DNA of 64,000 nt from CAWDVB01 sp963824105 (GCA_963824105.1 CAWGNN010000011.1:248001-312000); one strand, 5' to 3'; shown: positions 24,583 through 34,363, numbered from the stretch's first letter. Notes: a model not told the origin generated them from the letters alone. Translations and numbers: made by a program.

Positions 24583-25533
24583 ATGACGATCGAAGCAAAC
24601 GAGCACTGGCGCAACGCCACCGCCACCGCCGCCACCTTGGCCGCAGCGCTGCCGTGGCTGATCAAGTACCACGGTGAAGTCGTCGTGGTGAAGTACGGCG
24701 GCAACGCCATGACCGACGAGAAGCTCAAGCGTGCCTTTGCCGAGGACATCGTCTTCCTCCGGTACGCCGGCTTCAAACCCGTTGTGGTCCACGGCGGCGG
24801 GCCCCAGATCTCCACGATGCTCGACCGCCTGGGGATCGAGACCGAGTTCCGAGGCGGCCTTCGCGTGACCAACGAGGAGGCGATGGACGTCGTCCGAATG
24901 GTGCTGGTCGGGAAGGTCCAGCGCGAGCTGGTCGGGATGATCAACAGCCACGGGCCACTGGCCGTAGGTCTGTCCGGCGAGGACGGCGGCCTCTTCACCG
25001 CCCGGCGGACCAACACGATCGTCGACGGCGAGGAGGTCGACCTCGGGCTTGTCGGCGAGGTTTCCCAGGTCCGCCCCGAGGCCGTGCTCGACCTGCTGGA
25101 GGCCGGCCGGATCCCCGTCATCTCATCGGTGGCGCCCGATGTGGACGGAGTGGTCCACAACGTCAACGCCGACACCGCAGCCTCCTCCCTGGCCACGGCG
25201 CTCGGTGCCGCCAAGCTCCTTGTCCTCACCGACGTCGAGGGGCTCTACCGCGACTGGCCGGACAGCGACGACGTGATCGGAGAGATCAGCCCGGAGGCAC
25301 TCGCCGATCTGATGCCCTCTCTGGCCAGTGGGATGGTCCCGAAGATGCGCGCCTGCCTGGACGCAGTGACCTCCGGGGTCCCACGGGCGACCGTCGTCGA
25401 CGGCCGCGAGCCCCACGCGGTGCTGCTGGAGCTCTTCACCGCCGAGGGGGTCGGCACCCAGGTGCTGCCGGGCGTGGCCACCAAGGTCCGCCGTTCCCTG
25501 CGGGCGGCCGAGCGAGCCCAGGAGCAGTCATGA
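24583..25533 (+). CDS. argB: Acetylglutamate kinase
   Basis: Second step of the pathway and the usual point of arginine feedback. 316 aa from the ATG at 24583; the frame upstream lies inside argJ. Motifs: VVVVKYGGNAMTD (ATP), VVVHGGGPQIS (substrate) and NVNADTAASSLATALGAAKLLVLTDVEGLY. The long N-terminal helix (TATAATLAAALPWLIKYHG) is typical of arginine-sensitive hexameric NAGKs. ATGA overlap with argD. Confidence 0.96.
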   Translation: MTIEANEHWRNATATAATLAAALPWLIKYHGEVVVVKYGGNAMTDEKLKRAFAEDIVFLRYAGFKPVVVHGGGPQISTMLDRLGIETEFRGGLRVTNEEAMDVVRMVLVGKVQRELVGMINSHGPLAVGLSGEDGGLFTARRTNTIVDGEEVDLGLVGEVSQVRPEAVLDLLEAGRIPVISSVAPDVDGVVHNVNADTAASSLATALGAAKLLVLTDVEGLYRDWPDSDDVIGEISPEALADLMPSLASGMVPKMRACLDAVTSGVPRATVVDGREPHAVLLELFTAEGVGTQVLPGVATKVRRSLRAAERAQEQS

Positions 25534-26708
25534 CCGCTCAGCAGCGGGACCTCGGCCGCTACGGCGCGGCTCTGATGAACACCTTCGGCACCCCACGGCT
25601 GGTTCTCTCCAAGGGAGAGGGGTCCTACGTCTGGGATGTCGACGGCAACCGTTACCTCGACCTGCTCGGCGGGATCGCGGTGAACGCGCTGGGTCACGGG
25701 CACCCTGCCCTGGTCAAGGCGGTGTCGAGCCAGCTGGCCATGCTCGGCCACATCTCGAACTTCTTCGCCAGCGAGCCCCAGATCGAGCTTGCCGAGCGCC
25801 TCGTCGCTCTCGTGGGCGCCGACGCCCGAGTCTTCTTCACCAACTCGGGGACCGAGGCCAATGAGGCGGCTCTCAAGCTGACCCGGCTCACCGGGCGAAC
25901 CCGAGTGGTCGCGATGGAGGGCTCCTTCCACGGGCGCACGTTCGGCTCGCTGGCGGTCACCGCGAAGGCGGCCTACCGGCAGCCGTTCGAGCCACTGCCC
26001 GGAGACGTCACCTTCGTCCCCTACGGCGACCTCGAGGCCCTGAAGGACGCCGTCGACGAGACCGTCGCGGCCGTGGTGCTCGAGCCGATCCAGGGCGAGG
26101 CCGGCGTCGTCATCCCTCCGAGCGGCTTCCTGGCCGCCGCACGCGAGATCACTCATGCGGCCGGTGCCCTGCTCTGGCTCGACGAGGTGCAGACCGGAGT
26201 CGGCCGGACGGGCGACTGGCTGGCCTACACCGAGTCAGGGATCACCCCGGACATCGTGACCCTGGCCAAGGGCCTGGGCGGCGGGTTTCCGATCGGTGCG
26301 TGCATCGGGATCGGCGAGGTCGCCGGCCTCTTCGCCCCGGGGAACCACGGCACGACCTTCGGCGGCAACCCCGTCGCGGCGGCAGCAGGGCTCGCGGTCC
26401 TTCACACCATCGAGGCCGAGGATCTGCTGGCCAACGTCCGCGAGGTCGGAGAGCAGATCGTGGAGGGCCTGGCGCACGAGCACGTAACCGAGGTCAGGGG
26501 CCGGGGTCTGTTGATCGGCATCGACCTTGACCAGCCGGTAGCGGGCGCCGTGGCCGCGTCGGCGCTGCGGCACGGCTACGTTGTGAACGACTGCACCCCG
26601 TCCCGGATCCGGTTGGCACCGCCCCTGGTGCTGCAGGGCGCCGAGGCCGCGGACTTCCTGCGGGCCTGGCCACGGATCCTCGACGAGATCTTCGAGGAGG
26701 CGGACTGA
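25530..26708 (+). CDS. argD: Acetylornithine aminotransferase
   Basis: PLP-dependent class III aminotransferase of 392 aa making N-acetylornithine. Pyridoxal-binding features: FFTNSGTEANEAALKL, SFHGRTFGSLAVT, LLWLDEVQTGVGRTG and the Schiff-base lysine in VTLAKGLGGGFPIGA. Followed 1 nt later by argF. Confidence 0.95.
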   Translation: MTAQQRDLGRYGAALMNTFGTPRLVLSKGEGSYVWDVDGNRYLDLLGGIAVNALGHGHPALVKAVSSQLAMLGHISNFFASEPQIELAERLVALVGADARVFFTNSGTEANEAALKLTRLTGRTRVVAMEGSFHGRTFGSLAVTAKAAYRQPFEPLPGDVTFVPYGDLEALKDAVDETVAAVVLEPIQGEAGVVIPPSGFLAAAREITHAAGALLWLDEVQTGVGRTGDWLAYTESGITPDIVTLAKGLGGGFPIGACIGIGEVAGLFAPGNHGTTFGGNPVAAAAGLAVLHTIEAEDLLANVREVGEQIVEGLAHEHVTEVRGRGLLIGIDLDQPVAGAVAASALRHGYVVNDCTPSRIRLAPPLVLQGAEAADFLRAWPRILDEIFEEAD

Positions 26709-26709
26709 G

Positions 26710-27636
26710 ATGCGGCATTTCCTGCGTGACGACGACCTGACACCTGAAGAGCAGGCCGAAGTCCTGGCCCTGGCTGCGACGCTGAAGGGTGAGCGGTTCG
26801 CCGCTCGCACCCTGGAGGGCCCTCAGTCGGTCGCCGTGCTCTTCGACAAACCAACCCTGCGCACCCAGGTGTCGTTCACCACCGCGATCGTGGAGCTGGG
26901 CGGCTTTCCCATGGTGGTCGACGGACGACTGGCGGGTGTCGGCGTGCGGGAGTCGATCGCGGACACCGCTCGAGTCCTTGGGCGACAGGCCCGCGCGATC
27001 GTGTGGCGCACCTACGGGCAAGAACGGATCGAGGAGATGGCGGCGTACGCCGGCGTCCCCGTGGTCAACGCGCTCACCGACTCGTTCCACCCCTGCCAGG
27101 TCCTGGCCGACCTGTTGACGGTGTCGGAGCACCTGGGGGAACTGGAGGGCCTCAGCCTCGCCTTCCTCGGCGACACGGCCAGCAACATGTCGCACTCCTA
27201 CCTGCTCGGCGGAGCGACAGCCGGGATGCACGTGCAGGTCTCCGGCCCGGAGAGCTTCCGGCCGGACGCCGATGTCCTGGCGCGGGCCCAGGAGATCGCG
27301 GCGGGCACCGGAGGCTCGGCCAGGTACGTCAGCGACCCGGCGGAGGCCGTGCGCGGCGTAGACGTCGTAGCCACCGACACCTGGGTGTCGATGGGCAAGG
27401 AGGAGGAGGCCGCGGAGCGTGAGACTCCCTTCCTCCCCTACTCGGTGACCGAGGACCTGATGGCCGGGGCCAGCGAAGGCGCGATCGCCCTGCACTGCCT
27501 ACCGGCCTACCGGGGCAAGGAGATCTCCGCGGGGGTCATCGACGGCCCGCAGAGCGTGGTCTGGGACGAGGCGGAGAACCGCTTGCACGCCCAGAAGGCT
27601 CTCCTGGCCTGGTTGCTGGAACGGAGCGGCGGATGA
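26710..27636 (+). CDS. argF: Ornithine carbamoyltransferase with altered STRTR motif
   Basis: Makes citrulline from ornithine and carbamoyl phosphate; 308 aa. FHPCQVLADL, DTWVSMG (ornithine loop) and HCLPAYRGKEI are normal. The carbamoyl-phosphate motif, usually STRTR, reads TLRTQ here (residues 49-53 in FDKPTLRTQVSF): the central arginine R51 is kept but the last arginine is Q53. Related carbamoyltransferases using N-acylated ornithine have SLRTR, so the substrate may differ, but the SMG loop favours plain ornithine. ATGA overlap with argR. Confidence 0.92.
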   Translation: MRHFLRDDDLTPEEQAEVLALAATLKGERFAARTLEGPQSVAVLFDKPTLRTQVSFTTAIVELGGFPMVVDGRLAGVGVRESIADTARVLGRQARAIVWRTYGQERIEEMAAYAGVPVVNALTDSFHPCQVLADLLTVSEHLGELEGLSLAFLGDTASNMSHSYLLGGATAGMHVQVSGPESFRPDADVLARAQEIAAGTGGSARYVSDPAEAVRGVDVVATDTWVSMGKEEEAAERETPFLPYSVTEDLMAGASEGAIALHCLPAYRGKEISAGVIDGPQSVVWDEAENRLHAQKALLAWLLERSGG

Positions 27637-28172
27637 CCGACCAGGCGATGCTCCCGATGACCAAGAGCTCCCGGCAGCACCGGATCGTGGAGCTGCTCAA
27701 CCACCGAGAGGTCCGCTCCCAGACCGAGCTGGCGGCCCTGCTGGCCGAATCCGGGCTCAACGTCACCCAGGCGACCCTCTCCCGCGACCTCGACGAGCTC
27801 GAAGCGGTCAAGGTGCGCAACGCCCAGGGCACGCTCGTGTATGCGGTACCCGGCGAAGGCGGCGACCGGACGGTCCGGGCCGCGCCGGACTCCGCAGCGG
27901 GGGAGGCCCGCCTGGTCCGCCTGATGGGAGAGCTGCTCGTGTCGGCCGAGGCGTCGGCCAACCTCGTGGTGCTGCGCACCCCTCCGGGGGCTGCCCAGTT
28001 CCTCGCCTCGGCTCTGGACCATGCTGGTCACCCCGAGGTGCTGGGCACGATCGCCGGCGACGACACCGTGCTGTTGATCGCCCGCGACCCAGCCGGCGGC
28101 GTTCAGCTCGCCGAGCGGTTCGCCAGCATGGCCGACGGCCAGAACATCGAAGACGAGAGGACGACGAAGTGA
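27633..28172 (+). CDS. argR: Arginine repressor
   Basis: Hexameric arginine-dependent repressor of the pathway; 179 aa. The N-terminal winged helix (RQHRIVELLNHREVRSQTELAALL...VTQATLSRDLDELEAVKV) carries the SRDL recognition segment. The C-terminal oligomerisation and arginine-binding domain ends in GTIAGDDTVLLIARD. Encoded inside the operon it is expected to control; both neighbours are coupled by 4-nt overlaps. Confidence 0.96.
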   Translation: MTDQAMLPMTKSSRQHRIVELLNHREVRSQTELAALLAESGLNVTQATLSRDLDELEAVKVRNAQGTLVYAVPGEGGDRTVRAAPDSAAGEARLVRLMGELLVSAEASANLVVLRTPPGAAQFLASALDHAGHPEVLGTIAGDDTVLLIARDPAGGVQLAERFASMADGQNIEDERTTK

Positions 28173-29599
28173 GCAAGGTCCTGACCAGTCTTCCCGTCGG
28201 TGAGCGCGTCGGCATCGCGTTCTCCGGCGGGCTGGACACCTCGGTCGCCGTGGCGTGGATGCGTGAGAAGGGCGCGATCCCGTGCACTTACACCGCAGAC
28301 ATCGGCCAGTACGACGAGCCCGACATCGCCGGCGTCCCCGGCCGCGCGCTCGCCTACGGGGCCGAGATCTCGCGGACCGTCGACTGCCGACCGCAGCTGG
28401 TGGAAGAGGGCCTGGCCGCGCTGGCCTGCGGCGCCTTCCACGTCACCTCAGCGGGGCGCGCGTACTTCAACACGACGCCTCTGGGCCGTGCGGTCACCGG
28501 CACTCTTCTCGTCCGTGCCATGCACTCCGACGGGGTGGACATCTGGGGTGACGGGTCGACCTTCAAGGGCAACGACATCGAGCGGTTCTACCGCTACGGC
28601 CTGCTCGCCAACCCCGCACTGAGGATCTACAAGCCCTGGCTGGACGCCGACTTCGTCAGCGAGCTCGGCGGCCGCAAGGAGATGAGCCAGTGGCTCTTCG
28701 AGCGCGACCTGCCCTACCGCGCCACCGAGGAGAAGGCCTACTCCACCGACGCCAACATCTGGGGGGCCACCCACGAGGCCAAGACGCTGGAGCACCTCGA
28801 TGTCTCGCTCGAGACGGTCGAGCCGATCATGGGGGTCCGGTTCTGGGACCCTGCGGTGGCCATCGAGACCGAGGAGGTCACCGTCCGGTTCCAGTACGGC
28901 CGCCCGGTGGCGATCAACGGACGCGATTACGCCGACCCGGTGGCCCTGGTCCACGAGGCCAACACCATCGGCGGCCGCCACGGACTGGGCATGTCCGACC
29001 AGATCGAGAACCGCATCATCGAGGCCAAGTCGCGGGGCATCTATGAGGCTCCTGGCATGGCGTTGCTGTGGATCGCCTACGAGCGCCTGCTGAGCGCCAT
29101 CCACAACGAGGACACCCTGGCCAACTACCACGCACAGGGCCGTCGCCTGGGACGGCTGCTGTACGAGGGACGCTGGCTGGACCCCCAGGCGCTGATGCTG
29201 CGCGAGTCGGTCCAGCGGTGGATCGCCTCGGTGGTCACCGGTGAGGTGACCCTGCGCCTGCGGCGTGGGGAGGACTACACGATCCTCCAGACTTCCGGGC
29301 CGGCCCTGTCCTACCACCCGGAGAAGCTCTCCATGGAGCGCACCGAGAACGCCGCGTTCGGTCCGACCGACCGGATCGGCCAGCTCACGATGCGCAACCT
29401 CGACATCGCCGACTCCCGGGCTCTGCTGGAGCAGTACGCCGTCCAGCCCCTCGATCAGGGACAGGTCCTGGTCGAGCACGGCACGCTCTTCGGCGCGCTG
29501 CCGGCCGGTGGCGCGGAGCAGATCGCGGAGAACGACGCCGTCGAGGGCGACGAAGAGCTCGCTCTGGAGAGCGCCGCGATGGAATCCGGCACCGACTGA
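28169..29599 (+). CDS. argG: Argininosuccinate synthase, long (E. coli-type) form
   Basis: ATP-dependent condensation of citrulline and aspartate; 476 aa. P-loop is IAFSGGLDTSVAVAWM. The length and segments such as TPLGRAVTGTLLVRAM, GDGSTFKGNDIERFYRYGLL and RHGLGMSDQIENRIIEAKSRGIYEAPGMALL are those of the E. coli subfamily, not the ~400-aa form common in many Gram-positives. The acidic C-terminal tail (EGDEELALESAAMESGTD) is extra. GTG start coupled to argR. Confidence 0.96.
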   Translation: MSKVLTSLPVGERVGIAFSGGLDTSVAVAWMREKGAIPCTYTADIGQYDEPDIAGVPGRALAYGAEISRTVDCRPQLVEEGLAALACGAFHVTSAGRAYFNTTPLGRAVTGTLLVRAMHSDGVDIWGDGSTFKGNDIERFYRYGLLANPALRIYKPWLDADFVSELGGRKEMSQWLFERDLPYRATEEKAYSTDANIWGATHEAKTLEHLDVSLETVEPIMGVRFWDPAVAIETEEVTVRFQYGRPVAINGRDYADPVALVHEANTIGGRHGLGMSDQIENRIIEAKSRGIYEAPGMALLWIAYERLLSAIHNEDTLANYHAQGRRLGRLLYEGRWLDPQALMLRESVQRWIASVVTGEVTLRLRRGEDYTILQTSGPALSYHPEKLSMERTENAAFGPTDRIGQLTMRNLDIADSRALLEQYAVQPLDQGQVLVEHGTLFGALPAGGAEQIAENDAVEGDEELALESAAMESGTD

Positions 29600-29669
29600 C
29601 CGACTCCGGTGGGTTACGAGCGCCCTTGACGGGTCCCGAAGCCACCACGATCAAAGGAATGATGAATCC

Positions 29670-31094
29670 GTGAGCGAGCAGCACGCCACCAACCAGGGGA
29701 AGCTCTGGGGTGGTCGATTTGCCGGAGGGCCGAGCCCTGAGCTGGAGGCACTTTCCCGGTCGACCCACTTCGACTGGCGGCTGGCGTCATATGACCTGGA
29801 GGGGTCGATGGCCCACGCCCGCGCCCTCGGGACCGCGGGGCTCCTGACTGTCGGTGAGCTCCAGGACATGCTGGCGGGGCTGTCCACCCTGGCTGAGCGC
29901 GTCGCGAGCGGTGAGTTCACGCCGACGCCCACCGACGAGGACGTTCACGGTGCCCTGGAACGTGGCCTGCTCGAGATTGTCGGACCGGAGATCGGCGGGA
30001 AGCTGCGTGCCGGTCGCTCCCGCAACGACCAGGTCGCGACGTTGTTCCGGATGTATCTACGGGATCACGCTCGCATCGTCGGCGCGATGGTCGCGGACCT
30101 GGCGACCGCCCTCACCGGCCAGGCGACCACCCATCTGGGCGCGATCATGCCCGGCAGGACGCACCTGCAGCATGCCCAGCCCGTCTTGCTGAGCCACCAC
30201 CTGCTGGCCCACGTCTGGCCTCTCCTGCGCAACCTGGATCGGCTCGCCGAGTGGGATGCCCGGGTCGGTTCCGACTCCCCGTACGGCGCGGGTGCGCTGG
30301 CGGGGTCCAGCCTGGGACTCGACCCGTTGCGGGTCGCCGACGACCTGGGGTTCTCCGGATCGACCCCCAACTCCATCGACGGGACCGCCTCGCGTGACTT
30401 CGTGGCCGAGTTCGCATTCGTCCTGGCGATGATCGGGGTCGACATCTCCCGACTGGCCGAGGAGATCATCCTCTGGGCGACCCAGGAGTTCGGGTTCGTC
30501 ACCCTGGACGACGGCTACTCGACGGGGTCGAGCATCATGCCGCAGAAGAAGAATCCCGACATCTCCGAGCTCGCCCGTGGCAAGGCGGGTCGCCTGGTCG
30601 GCAACCTCACCGGTCTCCTCACCACCCTGAAGGGGCTGCCGCTGGCGTACAACCGCGACCTGCAGGAGGACAAGGAGCCGGTCTTCGACTCCCTGGACAC
30701 CCTTGAGGTGCTCCTGCCGGCCTTCACCGGCCAGGTGGCCACCTTGCGCTTCAACGTCGAGCGGATGGCAGCGCTGGCGACGCAGGGGTTCTCCTTGGCT
30801 ACCGATGTCGCCGAGTGGCTGGTTCGGCGCGGTGTGCCGTTCCGTACCGCCCATGAGCTCGCGGGCGCCTGCGTGCGGGTCTGTGAGGAGCGCGGGCTGG
30901 GGCTGGAGGAGCTGAGCGACGACGACCTGGCGGCCATCTCCCCGGAGCTGACGCCGGAGGTGCGGGACGTGCTCTCCTCCGAGGGTTCCGTGGCATCCCG
31001 AGACGGGCGCGGGGGTACCGCCCCGGTGCGGGTGCGGGAGCAGCTCGACGAAGTCCACGCGCGCTTGGCCCAACACCGTGAACGCCTCGGCTGA
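29670..31094 (+). CDS. argH: Argininosuccinate lyase
   Basis: Last step, giving arginine and fumarate; 474 aa from the GTG at 29670 (MSEQHATNQGKLWGGRFAGG). Fumarase-superfamily signatures: SRSTHFDWRLASYD near the N-terminus, RAGRSRNDQVATLFRMYLRD, GRTHLQHAQPV and the catalytic loop GSSIMPQKKNPD. 70 nt after argG. The open frame back to 29265 lies inside argG in another phase and was discarded. Confidence 0.96.
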   Translation: MSEQHATNQGKLWGGRFAGGPSPELEALSRSTHFDWRLASYDLEGSMAHARALGTAGLLTVGELQDMLAGLSTLAERVASGEFTPTPTDEDVHGALERGLLEIVGPEIGGKLRAGRSRNDQVATLFRMYLRDHARIVGAMVADLATALTGQATTHLGAIMPGRTHLQHAQPVLLSHHLLAHVWPLLRNLDRLAEWDARVGSDSPYGAGALAGSSLGLDPLRVADDLGFSGSTPNSIDGTASRDFVAEFAFVLAMIGVDISRLAEEIILWATQEFGFVTLDDGYSTGSSIMPQKKNPDISELARGKAGRLVGNLTGLLTTLKGLPLAYNRDLQEDKEPVFDSLDTLEVLLPAFTGQVATLRFNVERMAALATQGFSLATDVAEWLVRRGVPFRTAHELAGACVRVCEERGLGLEELSDDDLAAISPELTPEVRDVLSSEGSVASRDGRGGTAPVRVREQLDEVHARLAQHRERLG

Positions 31095-31680
31095 CCTCGC
31101 ACTCCGGCTGTCCCGGCCCCCGGTCGAGGTCGCGCCGCTCCTGCTCAACGCTGTCCTGACCCATGACAGCCCCGAGGGAGCGACCTTGGTCCGGATCACC
31201 GAGGTCGAGGCGTACGGCGGCGCGGACGACCCCGGGTCGCACGCCTTCCGAGGTCAGACCTCCCGGAACGCCAGCATGTTCGGTCCCCCCGGGTTGCTCT
31301 ACGTCTACTTCACCTACGGGATGCACTACTGCGCGAATGTCGTGGTCGGTGCCGAAGGAGATCCGGGGGCGGTCCTGCTGAGGGCGGGCCAGGTGGTCGG
31401 GGGAGTCGATCTGGCGCGCCGGCGCCGGGGGAGCGGCCAGGATCGGGATCTCGCGCGCGGGCCAGCCCGGCTTTGCCAGGCTCTGGGTCTGGATCGTGAC
31501 CACGATGCGGCCCACGTGTGTCGTGGGCCCATAACCTTGACCCTGGACGGAGCGCCACCGCCAGCCAGGACTGGTCCACGCGTGGGTCTGCGAGCCGCGG
31601 CAGACCGCCCGTGGCGGTTCTGGATCGACGGCGACCCGACGGTCTCGCCGTACCGTCCAGCGTCGGCAAGGAGGCGCTGA
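31078..31680 (+). CDS. DNA-3-methyladenine glycosylase (AAG/MPG family)
   Basis: Base-excision repair enzyme removing alkylated purines; 200 aa. Conserved VRITEVEAYGGADDPGSHAFRG (catalytic glutamate in the EVEAY box) and LLYVYFTYGMHYCANVV are present. GTG start overlapping argH by 17 nt, so likely transcribed with the arg operon. It precedes tyrS, as in M. tuberculosis. Confidence 0.93.
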   Translation: MNASADLALRLSRPPVEVAPLLLNAVLTHDSPEGATLVRITEVEAYGGADDPGSHAFRGQTSRNASMFGPPGLLYVYFTYGMHYCANVVVGAEGDPGAVLLRAGQVVGGVDLARRRRGSGQDRDLARGPARLCQALGLDRDHDAAHVCRGPITLTLDGAPPPARTGPRVGLRAAADRPWRFWIDGDPTVSPYRPASARRR

Positions 31681-31757
31681 AGGCAAACCGGTTCGTCGGT
31701 TCGCTAGGACGTTTGGCAGGCTGTGTCCCACACGGCCATCGGCAGGAAGGCAGGACG

Positions 31758-33035
31758 GTGAGCTCGCCCAGCACGCCGCACATCCTCGACGACCTCGAGT
31801 GGCGCGGCCTCATCGCGCACTCGACAGACCTGGCCGCCTTGCGAGAGGCGATGGACCAGGGCCCGGTCCGCTACTACGTGGGCTTCGACCCGACCGCTCC
31901 CAGCCTGCACATGGGGAACCTCGTCCAACTGGTCACCGCTCGTCGACTGCAGCAGGCCGGCCACGTGCCGTACGCCCTCGTCGGGGGTGCCACCGGCATG
32001 ATCGGCGACCCGCGGGAGTCGGGGGAGCGCACCCTGAACCAGCAGGACGTGGTCGAGCAGTGGGTCGACCGGATCCGGCGGCAGATCGAGCCCTTCTTGA
32101 GCTTCGAGGGCGAGAACGCGGCAACGATGGTCAACAACTACGACTGGACGTCGAAGCTGTCGACGATCGACTTCCTGCGTGATGTCGGCAAGCACTTCCC
32201 GGTCAATCGAATGCTGGCCCGGGAGGTGGTCCGCACTCGCTTGGAGTCGGGGATCAGCTACACCGAGTTCAGCTATGTGCTGCTTCAATCCATGGACTTC
32301 CTCGAGCTCTACAAGACCCACGGCGTCATCATGCAGTTCGGCGGGAGCGACCAGTTCGGGAACCTGACCAGCGGAGTGGAGCTGATCCGTCGCTCCGTGG
32401 GAGGCAAGGCACACGCGTTCGCCACGCCGCTGGTGACCAAGGCCGACGGGACCAAGTACGGCAAGACCGAGGGCGGGGCGCTCTGGCTCGACCCCGACAT
32501 GATGTCTCCGTACGCCTTCTACCAGTTCTGGCTCAACGTCGAGGACGTGAAGGTCGGCGAGCTGCTGCGGATCTTCACCTTCTTGTCCCACGCGGAGATC
32601 GAGGAGCTTGAGCGGGAGACGGCCGAGCGGCCGTTCCTGCGGGCCGGGCAGAAGGCGTTGGCCCACGAGGTGACCACCTTGGTCCATGGGGCCGAGGAGA
32701 CCGAGCGGATCAAGGCCGCCTCCGCGGCACTCTTCGGCGGCGGAGAGCTCCGCGAGATCCACCCGGCGACGCTCGCCGCAGCACTGCGAGAGACCGGAGG
32801 AGTCGTGGTGTCGGCGGTGGACGGCATTCCCACTGTCACCGATCTGTTCGTCCTTGCCGGACTCAGCGAAACGCGGAGTGCCGCCCGACGGACGGTGGCC
32901 GAGGGTGGTGCCTACCTGAACAACGAGCGGGTCGAAGACCCCGATCTCGTGCCGGGGGAGTCCGACCTGGTCGCGGGGTCCTGGTTGGTGCTGCGCCGCG
33001 GCAAGAAGACCTTTGCGGGAGTCGAGGTCGGCTGA
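31758..33035 (+). CDS. tyrS: Tyrosyl-tRNA synthetase
   Basis: Class I synthetase of 425 aa starting at the GTG at 31758 (MSSPSTPHILDDLEWRGLIAHSTDL). HIGH-equivalent is in GFDPTAPSLHMGNLV; the KMSKS-equivalent is KYGKT in TKADGTKYGKTEGGALW. A C-terminal S4 domain (SAARRTVAEGGAYLNNERV) binds tRNA. The longer open frame from 31518 overlaps the glycosylase gene and is not used. Confidence 0.96.
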   Translation: MSSPSTPHILDDLEWRGLIAHSTDLAALREAMDQGPVRYYVGFDPTAPSLHMGNLVQLVTARRLQQAGHVPYALVGGATGMIGDPRESGERTLNQQDVVEQWVDRIRRQIEPFLSFEGENAATMVNNYDWTSKLSTIDFLRDVGKHFPVNRMLAREVVRTRLESGISYTEFSYVLLQSMDFLELYKTHGVIMQFGGSDQFGNLTSGVELIRRSVGGKAHAFATPLVTKADGTKYGKTEGGALWLDPDMMSPYAFYQFWLNVEDVKVGELLRIFTFLSHAEIEELERETAERPFLRAGQKALAHEVTTLVHGAEETERIKAASAALFGGGELREIHPATLAAALRETGGVVVSAVDGIPTVTDLFVLAGLSETRSAARRTVAEGGAYLNNERVEDPDLVPGESDLVAGSWLVLRRGKKTFAGVEVG

Positions 33036-33037
33036 CG

Positions 33038-34075
33038 ATGACGGGCGAGGTGTCCAGGCTGCTGGCCGAGTTCTCGGCCAGGGCGGCTGCGACACTCTCG
33101 CCGGAGGTCTTCGGGTACTTCACCTCCGGCTCCGGGGACGGCGTGAGCGCCGCGGAGGCGCAGGATGCCTGGGATACCTACCGTCTGATGCCGCGGGTCC
33201 TGCGCGACGTGACCCACGTCGACCCCTCCACCACGGTCCTTGGAGCACCACTGCGTGCGCCGATCGCGATCGCGCCCACCAGCTTGCAACGCGCGGCGGA
33301 TCCCGCCGGCGAGATCGCCATGGCCGAGGCAGCCGTCGCCATGGGTGGCCTCGTGGTGGTGTCCAGCAACGCGGGGACGCCGTTCGCCCAGATCGGGGCG
33401 ACCGGGGCCCGCTGGTGGCTGCAGATCTACGTGACGGCGGACAGATCGGCCTCGCTTCCCGTGATCGAGGCGGCAGTGGCGGCAGGGGCCTCCGGGCTGG
33501 TGCTCACCGTGGACACGCCCATGGTCGCGAGGAAACCCGAAGCGGTCGAGCATCTCTGGGCGGCGTTGGACCCGTCGTGGGTGAGGGCGAACTTCCCGCC
33601 CGGAGCGGAGGCGGAGAAGGCCCTCGACCTGGGGCCTCACGACATCGACTGGCTGAGGCAGGTCAGCGGGCTCCCGGTAGTGACCAAGGGGGTGCTGCAC
33701 CCGCAGGACGCCCGACGCTGCGTGGACGCGGGGGCGGCCGCGGTGTGGGTCTCCAACCACGGTGGGCGTCAGCTCGACTACGCCCTGCCGACCGCGCACG
33801 CGTTGCGGGACGTGGTCGAAGCGGTCGGTGGCGAGGCCGAGGTGTACGTCGACGGAGGGATCCGGCAGGGGCGCCACGTCCTGGTCGCTCAAGCCCTCGG
33901 AGCCACCGCGACCTTCCTCGGCAGGCCACCGCTCCTGGCCCTCGCGGCCGGCGGGCAGGACGGTGTGCTCCAGCTCTGGGATGCGTTGGTCCGTGAGTAC
34001 GTCGAGGTCCGGCGGCTGGTAGGGGCTCCCAGCGCCGAGGAGCTCACTCCGGAGCTCGTGCGCCGGCTCACCTGA
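33038..34075 (+). CDS. FMN-dependent alpha-hydroxy-acid oxidizing protein
   Basis: 345 aa of the lactate/glycolate/mandelate oxidase family. FMN-binding barrel motifs are IAIAPTSLQRAADPAGEIAMAEAA, WWLQIYVTADR and LTVDTPMVARKPE; the active-site block is WVSNHGGRQLDYALPT (catalytic His and Arg) followed by VYVDGGIRQGRHVLVAQALGA. Which hydroxy acid is oxidised cannot be told. 2 nt after tyrS, so likely same transcript. Confidence 0.88.
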   Translation: MTGEVSRLLAEFSARAAATLSPEVFGYFTSGSGDGVSAAEAQDAWDTYRLMPRVLRDVTHVDPSTTVLGAPLRAPIAIAPTSLQRAADPAGEIAMAEAAVAMGGLVVVSSNAGTPFAQIGATGARWWLQIYVTADRSASLPVIEAAVAAGASGLVLTVDTPMVARKPEAVEHLWAALDPSWVRANFPPGAEAEKALDLGPHDIDWLRQVSGLPVVTKGVLHPQDARRCVDAGAAAVWVSNHGGRQLDYALPTAHALRDVVEAVGGEAEVYVDGGIRQGRHVLVAQALGATATFLGRPPLLALAAGGQDGVLQLWDALVREYVEVRRLVGAPSAEELTPELVRRLT

Positions 34076-34162
34076 TCCAGCCGGATCAACCCACTCGGCT
34101 GCGCCATCGCACGGCTCTGACCTGCGGTGATGTCGATCCGACCGGCACTGGGGTGCGTCGAT

Positions 34163-34192
34163 TTGACTTGCCCGAAGGCGTCCCCCTAGTGT
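34163..34192 (+). promoter_or_regulatory. rrn promoter P1
   Basis: TTGACT (34163-34168), 18-nt spacer, TAGTGT (34187-34192). Expected start near 34199. Confidence 0.6.
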
Positions 34193-34363
34193 TCCTTTTC
34201 GTCGCCGGGCGCGACGGAGAGCAAGGCCCAACAGTCGGGCTCTCGGCCCCAGCGAAACCCAACACATCCACCTCGGCCGAGGTGGTTCGGTGCGCCCTCA
34301 GGGGGCCCGATTCCGACTCGGCGGAGGCTGTCTGTGACGGGATCTGGCCCCACTCCTCCGGAT

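Noticed and set aside
23301..25229. 642-aa minus-strand open frame
   Set aside because: Antisense to argJ and argB, low-complexity and basic/acidic shadow composition; the + strand proteins are clear families.
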